NCBI GenBank assembly: GCA_937871935.1
Contig: CALMQI010000097.1
Coordinates: 1 to 64,000 of the forward strand
Source of the DNA: an uncultured Burkholderiales bacterium
GTDB taxonomy: Bacteria > Pseudomonadota > Gammaproteobacteria > Burkholderiales > Burkholderiaceae_C
DNA length: 64,000 bases
Direction of reading: 5' to 3'
Of this stretch, positions 59,816 to 64,000 are shown one piece after another. Below the pieces are notes generated by a model. That model did no database searches, was not told the DNA's origin, and was given only the letters and a program-made list of their open reading frames with translations. How positions within the stretch are numbered: the stretch's first letter is position 1; every line of letters begins with the position of its first letter. Position numbers and translations under genes: made by a program.

Positions 59816-60060
59816 CGGGGCTCGGTCTCCGGAGGGTGTCGGGGAGTCGCACGACCGGCCGGCGCCAAAGGGGCGGCGGTAGCCACCCCGGGGCCGGGCC
59901 GTGCGCGAGGGCGCCAGTCTCGCACCGAACCGGCGTCGGGCGGACGTCGATGCGACGAACTGTCGAATGGCCGGCGCCGAACGGCATCCGCCGGCAGCGC
60001 CCGGACACAGACCGCCTCAGCGGTGGGGTCTCGCAACGCCCGGGTGGCGCCTGGCGGAGG

Positions 60061-60312
60061 TCAGGGCAGGTCGAGTTCGTCGAGCCACTCGGCCGGGATC
60101 GTGTCGGGCGCATCCTCGCGCACCTCGAGCCCGTGCCACAGATCGTAGGACGACTCGCGCCACCAGCGGTCGACCTTGACCGGCCTGAGTTCGTCTCCCG
60201 CCGCGCTGGCTTCGTTGGCTGCTGCCGCGGCCACCGCCGCCGTCGGGGCGGGTTCGACGGGCCTGCGGCCGGCCGCATCGGGCGTTCGATAGGTGAACTT
60301 GATGGTGGCCAT
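60061..60312 (-). CDS. Small hypothetical protein
   Basis: The 83-residue protein starts MATIKFTYRTPDAAGRRPVE and contains a conserved-looking core VDRWWRESSYDLWHGLEVRE followed by an acidic tail. GGAGAAGG lies 5-12 nt before the ATG at 60312, a strong ribosome site. The Ala-rich middle is low complexity. There is no signal peptide or helix. I do not recognise the family; the WWRESSYDLWHG block should be searchable. Confidence 0.6.
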   Translation of the reverse strand: MATIKFTYRTPDAAGRRPVEPAPTAAVAAAAANEASAAGDELRPVKVDRWWRESSYDLWHGLEVREDAPDTIPAEWLDELDLP

Positions 60313-60475
60313 GCGGCCTTCTCCGCTGACGCCGCACCGAGACGCCGGTGCGGCTTGGGTGCATTTATACGCCCGAACGATGCCGCATTGAAGCAGGGTT
60401 GACCAAGGACTCTCCGGCGCCTGCCCGCGACGAGCTGGAGCGCCGGTGGGCGGCCGGCCTGGGCGATGATGTCGC

Positions 60476-61363
60476 ATGTTCGCATGCACGAAACATGCCG
60501 CCCGCGGGGTGCACCGCGAGTCGCGGCGGCGTTCGCAGCTGCGCCGCCTCGTGACCGCGCTGCTGCTGGCGCTGCCGCTGGCGCCGGCAGCGCAGGAGGA
60601 CGTCCCGTTCATCGTCACGCCAGACCATGTGACGCTGGCCATGCTGGAGCTGGCGCGGGTGGGCCCGGGCGACACGGTGCTCGATCTCGGCTCGGGCGAC
60701 GGCCGCATCGTCATCACGGCGGCGCGCCGCTTCGGTGCACGCGGCCTCGGCGTCGAGCTGGTGCCCGAACTGGTGCAACGCAGTCGCGAGTTCGCACGCC
60801 GCGCCGGCGTGGCCGATCGCGCCGAGTTCCGCGAGCAGGATCTGTTCAAGACCGATCTCAGCCAGGCCAGCGTGATCACGATGTACCTGCTGCCGGAGGT
60901 GAACCTGCAGTTGCGGCCGGCGCTGCTGCGACTGGCGCCGGGCACGCGGGTGGTCTCGCACGACTGGGACATGGGCGACTGGCCGCCCGACCGCACACTC
61001 ACGCTCGACGTGCCGGACAAGTCCGTCGGCCTCGAGAAGAAGAGCCGCGTGCACCTGTGGACGGTGCCGGCCCGCGTCGCCGGGCTCTGGTGCGCCGTCG
61101 ACGGCTCGCGGCTGCGGCTGGCGCAGACCTACCAGACGGTGCGTGGCGAGTGGACGCGGGTTGGCGCGCCGGGCGCCACCGGGCACGCGCTCACCGGGCG
61201 GCTCGCCGGGCGTGTGCTGCGCCTCGAGGCTCGCACGCCGGCTGACCGGCTGCAGCTCGATTGGCACGACGCCGGACACCTGCGGGTCGTCGCGGCGCAG
61301 GGCGCATTTGCGTCGCTGGCTGGCACCGGCCTGACCCCCGCACATGAGGGGGCCTGCGCATGA
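60476..61363 (+). CDS. Class I SAM-dependent methyltransferase-like protein with signal peptide
   Basis: The 295-residue protein has an Arg-rich N-terminus and a hydrophobic segment (VTALLLALPLAPAAQ, about 26-40) that looks like a signal peptide, then VPFIVTPDHVTLAMLELARV and the SAM motif DTVLDLGSGDGRIVITAARR, GARGLGVELVPELV and FREQDLF. STMYLLPEV-like TMYLLPEVNLQLRPALLRL is conserved in a group of such proteins in Betaproteobacteria. A C-terminal beta-rich extension (about 195-295) follows. A methyltransferase outside the cytoplasm would lack SAM, so the segment may be a membrane anchor or a signal that is not cleaved. It starts a plus-strand run with the dehydrogenase 22 bp downstream. Confidence 0.7.
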   Translation: MFACTKHAARGVHRESRRRSQLRRLVTALLLALPLAPAAQEDVPFIVTPDHVTLAMLELARVGPGDTVLDLGSGDGRIVITAARRFGARGLGVELVPELVQRSREFARRAGVADRAEFREQDLFKTDLSQASVITMYLLPEVNLQLRPALLRLAPGTRVVSHDWDMGDWPPDRTLTLDVPDKSVGLEKKSRVHLWTVPARVAGLWCAVDGSRLRLAQTYQTVRGEWTRVGAPGATGHALTGRLAGRVLRLEARTPADRLQLDWHDAGHLRVVAAQGAFASLAGTGLTPAHEGACA

Positions 61364-61385
61364 ACCGGCCGTCCACCCGGCAGCC

Positions 61386-62837
61386 ATGAACAACGACCTG
61401 CCCCGGCTTGGCCCCGATGCGCTGGCACGGCTGGACGCCACCATCGAGCGGCCGCGTTATCGCCGCGAATCGCTGCACACCGGCATCGTGCACCTGGGCA
61501 TCGGTGCGTTCGCCCGCGCCCACCTGGCACTGGCCACCGAGCAGGCGATCACGCGCACGCAGGACCTGCGCTGGGGCATCACCGGTGTCTCGATGCGGCA
61601 GCCCGACACCTGCGACGCGCTGGCGCCGCAGGCCGGCCTGTACACGCTGGCCGAGCGTGATGCCGGCGCCGACGGTGCGCCGCGTGAGCGGCTGCAGGTG
61701 ATCGGCTGCCTGCGCGAGCTGCTGGTGGCGCCGCGCGACGCGGCCGTCGTCGTCGAGCGGCTGGCCGATGCCGCCACCCGCATCGTCAGTCTCACCATCA
61801 CCGAGAAGGGCTATGCCTCGCTTGGCGAGGGCAGCGCGGTCGACCTGATCGTGCGTGCGCTCGCGCGGCGGCGCGAGCAGGCCCGCGGCGGCCTCACGTT
61901 GCTGTCGCTCGACAACCTGCCCGGCAACGGCCGCCACCTGCAGCAGCGGGTGCACGAGCGCGCGGCACACGACGCTGCAGCGCTCGCCGCGTGGATCGAC
62001 GCGCAATGCAGCTTTCCGAACTCGATGGTCGATCGCATCGTGCCGCGCACCACGCCAGCCGATGTGGCCGCGGTGTCGCGCCGGCTCGGCCGGCACGACG
62101 CCTGGCCGGTGGTGGCCGAGCCGTTCTTCGACTGGGTGGTCGAGGACCACTTCGTCGCCGGCCGGCCCGGCTGGCAGCTCCCGGTGCGCTTCGCCGACGA
62201 CGCGGCGCCATGGGAGCAGGTGAAGCTGCGCCTCGTCAACGGGGCTCATTCGCAGATTGCCTACAGCGGGGCCATGGCCGGCTGGCCGACGGTGGACGCC
62301 GCGATCGCCCGGCCCGCGCTGGCCGCGCATGTCGAGGCGCTGCTGCGCGACGAGATGGAACCCACGCTGCCCGGGTTGGCCGGCTGGGACCGCGACGCCT
62401 ATCGAGCGGCGCTGCTGCAACGCTGGCGCAATCCGGCCCTGGCGCACCGCTGCCAGCAGATCGCGATGGACGGCTCGCAGAAGATTCCGCAGCGCTGGGT
62501 CGCGCCGCTCGCGCACCGGCTGGCGGCCGGCGCGCCGATCGGCCGGCTGGCCTTCGGCGTCGCGGCCTGGCTCCACTATCTGCGCGGCGTCGATGAGGCG
62601 GGCGCCGCCTACGCCATCGACGACCCGCTCGCCGACCCGCTGCGTGCCGCGCTGCCGGGCCGGGATGCAGCCGCCGATGCCCGTGCAGGGGTCGGGCTGG
62701 CGGCGGTGTTCGGCCCGCTCGCCGGGCATCCGCAGCTGACGGCGGAGGTGGCCGTGCAGCTGCAGCGCCTGCGTGCGGGCGGGGTGGAAGCCGCACTGGC
62801 CGCCCTGGCGGCCGGTGCGATGCGGCCGCGAGCCTGA
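61386..62837 (+). CDS. Mannitol/fructuronate dehydrogenase-family protein
   Basis: The 483-residue NAD-dependent enzyme belongs to the long-chain mannitol dehydrogenase family (UxuB, DalD, MtlK). Visible signatures are IVHLGIGAFARAHLA, the cofactor region GITGVSMRQPDT, LTITEKGYA, FPNSMVDRIVPRTTP, the catalytic Lys region KLRLVNGAHSQIAYSG and MDGSQKIPQRW. Members oxidise D-mannitol or D-arabinitol, or reduce fructuronate and tagaturonate. The last would fit the UxaA-type gene at 53519-55063, which is on the same strand but 6 kb away. ATG 61386 is close behind the methyltransferase-like stop. Confidence 0.85.
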   Translation: MNNDLPRLGPDALARLDATIERPRYRRESLHTGIVHLGIGAFARAHLALATEQAITRTQDLRWGITGVSMRQPDTCDALAPQAGLYTLAERDAGADGAPRERLQVIGCLRELLVAPRDAAVVVERLADAATRIVSLTITEKGYASLGEGSAVDLIVRALARRREQARGGLTLLSLDNLPGNGRHLQQRVHERAAHDAAALAAWIDAQCSFPNSMVDRIVPRTTPADVAAVSRRLGRHDAWPVVAEPFFDWVVEDHFVAGRPGWQLPVRFADDAAPWEQVKLRLVNGAHSQIAYSGAMAGWPTVDAAIARPALAAHVEALLRDEMEPTLPGLAGWDRDAYRAALLQRWRNPALAHRCQQIAMDGSQKIPQRWVAPLAHRLAAGAPIGRLAFGVAAWLHYLRGVDEAGAAYAIDDPLADPLRAALPGRDAAADARAGVGLAAVFGPLAGHPQLTAEVAVQLQRLRAGGVEAALAALAAGAMRPRA

Positions 62838-62866
62838 AGCGCCGCGAGGGCGGCCGGCAGCGCCGC

Positions 62867-62880
62867 TTGACGCAGGTCAT
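62867..62880 (+). promoter_or_regulatory. FNR/DNR-like box TTGACGCAGGTCAT
   Basis: The site has the half-sites TTGAC and GTCAT around N4. Family consensus is TTGAT-N4-ATCAA for FNR, and DNR/NNR sites allow TTGAC-N4-GTCAA. It lies 64 nt before the Crp/Fnr-type gene, a usual place for autoregulation or redox control. Confidence 0.45.
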
Positions 62881-62943
62881 TTCGCGCGCCGCACGCCAAG
62901 CCAAGAATGGCGGCGAACACGATCCTCTGGACGGCGCCAAGAC

Positions 62944-63642
62944 ATGGACCTCGAAAAATTCGATCTGCCGCGCTACCTGTCGGTGCTGCCGCTGTTCAGC
63001 GACCTGGAGCCGACCGAATTGAAGCGCATGGCCGACGGCTGCGCGCTGCGGCGGCTGGCACGCGGCGAGATGGTGTTCCGTGTCGGCACGCCGTGCGAGG
63101 AGTTCCACGTCACCGTGCTCGGGCAAGTCAAGCTGTTCGGCCTGTCGCCCGCCGGGCAGGAGAAGGTGATCGAGCTGGTCGGCCCGGGGCAGAGCTTCGC
63201 CGAGGCGTTGATGTTCACCGGCCGGCCCTACATCGTCAACGCGCAGGCGCTCACCGACACGCTGCTGCTGACGGTGAAGAAGCACGCGGTGTTGACCGAG
63301 ATCGACCACGACTCGAGGTTCGCGCTGCGCATGCTGGCCGGCATCTCGCGCCGGCTGCACGGGCTGGTGCACGACGTGCAGGCCTACGCGCTGCACAGCG
63401 GCGCGCAGCGCGTGATCGGCTACCTGCTGCGCGACCAGGCGGCGGAGGACTGCGTCAGCGGCGAGGTCTTCACCGTGTCGCTGCCGGTCAGCAAGGCGAC
63501 GATCGCCTCGCGGCTGTCGCTCACGCCCGAGTACTTCTCGCGCGTGCTGCACGACCTGGAAGACGCGGGGCTGATCGAGATCGACAAGCGCGACATCCGC
63601 ATCCTCGACGCCAGGCGACTGGCCGAGCACCCGTTGCACTGA
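62944..63642 (+). CDS. Crp/Fnr-family transcriptional regulator
   Basis: The 232-residue regulator has a cNMP-type sensor domain (about 15-125, with FRVGTPCEEFHVTVLGQVKL and GPGQSFAEALMF), a long dimer helix, and a Crp-type helix-turn-helix (about 150-220) with VSKATIASRLSLTPEYFSRV. The N-terminal Cys cluster of oxygen-sensing FNR is absent, so it is closer to the DNR/NnrR type that senses nitrogen oxides through heme, or to Crp. The start ATG 62944 has only a weak upstream purine stretch. It may regulate itself through the box at 62867. No denitrification gene is in the window. Confidence 0.85.
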   Translation: MDLEKFDLPRYLSVLPLFSDLEPTELKRMADGCALRRLARGEMVFRVGTPCEEFHVTVLGQVKLFGLSPAGQEKVIELVGPGQSFAEALMFTGRPYIVNAQALTDTLLLTVKKHAVLTEIDHDSRFALRMLAGISRRLHGLVHDVQAYALHSGAQRVIGYLLRDQAAEDCVSGEVFTVSLPVSKATIASRLSLTPEYFSRVLHDLEDAGLIEIDKRDIRILDARRLAEHPLH

Positions 63643-63691
63643 ATGCCGGCTGCGCGGGCCGCGCAGACCGCTTCGGGCGCGCAGCGGCGGA

Positions 63692-64000
63692 TCAGTCGCG
63701 TGTCGATGCAGCGGCCACGCGCCGCTGAGCCGGCGGGCTCTGAGCGCGGCTTTCGCGCAGTGCGGCATCGATCAGCGCGTCGGCCATCCACAGCGCCGTG
63801 CGTTCCACCTCGCGGTCCGACAGGCCCCAGATGTCCTTGAAGATCACGTAGGGCTCGATGCCGTAGACGACCGACAGCGCGTGATGCAGCCGCTTGTGCA
63901 GATGGGCCGGCAGCTGCTGAGCGAGCGGCGCCAGCGCGTGCCCGAGGATGCGCACGCGGTGGCCGCGCCGGTAGGGCTCCTCCTCCAGCAGGCCGGCGCG
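63692..64000 (-). CDS. TetR/AcrR-family regulator, C-terminal part
   Basis: The frame is open to the window's right edge, so the N-terminal helix-turn-helix lies outside. The visible 102 or so residues end with ALSVVYGIEPYVIFKDIWGL and REVERTALWMADALIDAALR, a helical C-terminal domain common in TetR-like regulators of Burkholderiales (ligand-binding and dimer part). A Ser/Arg/Ala tail follows. It converges with the Crp/Fnr gene. The family call is moderate because the DNA-binding domain is not visible. Confidence 0.6.
   Translation of the reverse strand, partial: RAGLLEEEPYRRGHRVRILGHALAPLAQQLPAHLHKRLHHALSVVYGIEPYVIFKDIWGLSDREVERTALWMADALIDAALRESRAQSPPAQRRVAAASTRD

Noticed and set aside
56124-60485. 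A 1453-codon minus-strand frame overlapping the RND pump and adaptor genes in a different frame
   Set aside because: Arg/Ala/Gly-rich shadow of two genes with complete RND and adaptor signatures. It also crosses three intergenic regions.

Overview
The window is uniformly very GC-rich, with tightly packed genes, many 4-14 nt start/stop overlaps and a gene content typical of Burkholderiales close to Rubrivivax, Leptothrix, Methylibium and Piscinibacter. Indicators are a class I PHA synthase with a divergent phasin, an ABC_sub_bind periplasmic protein, a YXWGXW lipoprotein, an HprK-related 'HPr-rel-A' cassette and a non-phosphorylative sugar-acid pathway. This assignment is inference; no rRNA or other marker gene is present.

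Left end (1-2900). This part is a patchwork. A CotH-like protein fragment, the start of a secreted protein on the opposite strand, the C-terminal half of an L-isoaspartyl methyltransferase and the C-terminal part of a DNA-binding regulator abut one another within about 1 kb. Ordinary chromosome seems to begin near 1545. A beta-propeller gene and a DUF899 remnant follow.

Housekeeping and metabolism (2968-17401). This region holds an ABC-type solute-binding protein, a PatZ-like acyl-CoA synthetase/acetyltransferase, an aminoglycoside-phosphotransferase/ATPase fusion, PhaC and phasin, a P2-type cation ATPase, an MFS transporter, a carboxymuconolactone decarboxylase-like protein, and an ornithine cyclodeaminase/GNAT pair.

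Central accessory region (17593-41953). This is the most interesting part. (a) 17593-20572 is an HPr-rel-A cassette: a secreted protein of unknown function, a PqqD-like chaperone, an HprK-related kinase and an NTP_transf_5 nucleotidyltransferase. (b) 21350-25832 encodes a membrane Ser/Thr kinase with a DUF4384-like tail, four small double-glycine-leader proteins (the first two a tandem duplication) and a PP2C phosphatase. (c) 41815-32691 (minus strand) encodes an outer-membrane factor, a double-FHA membrane protein, an HlyD adaptor, a parvulin-type PPIase and an ABC exporter with two cyclic-nucleotide-binding domains and a C39 leader peptidase. Blocks (b) and (c) share an upstream motif, TTGAAC-N16-GCAACY, with identical spacing at four sites. 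This supports one regulon: kinase, phosphatase and FHA protein would control a leader-cleaving exporter whose substrates are the four small proteins. Between (b) and (c) lie an OmpR/EnvZ-type two-component pair and a DUF4395 / LolCDE-like ABC / LolA-like / outer-membrane protein operon.

Right part (42033-64000). In order, this holds a DUF4124-like protein, a lone type IV prepilin-like protein, an FAD/GcvT dehydrogenase with an NTF2-like partner, a cupin, a phosphonoacetaldehyde-dehydrogenase-like enzyme with an orphan PhnE permease, and a 260-bp inverted-repeat element. A sugar-acid catabolic run follows (enolase-superfamily dehydratase, SDR, FAH hydrolase, UxaA-type dehydratase). The window ends with an RND efflux pair, an exported methyltransferase-like protein, a mannitol/fructuronate dehydrogenase, a Crp/Fnr regulator behind an FNR/DNR-like box, and a truncated TetR-like regulator. 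I saw no tRNA, rRNA, CRISPR array or intact insertion sequence.
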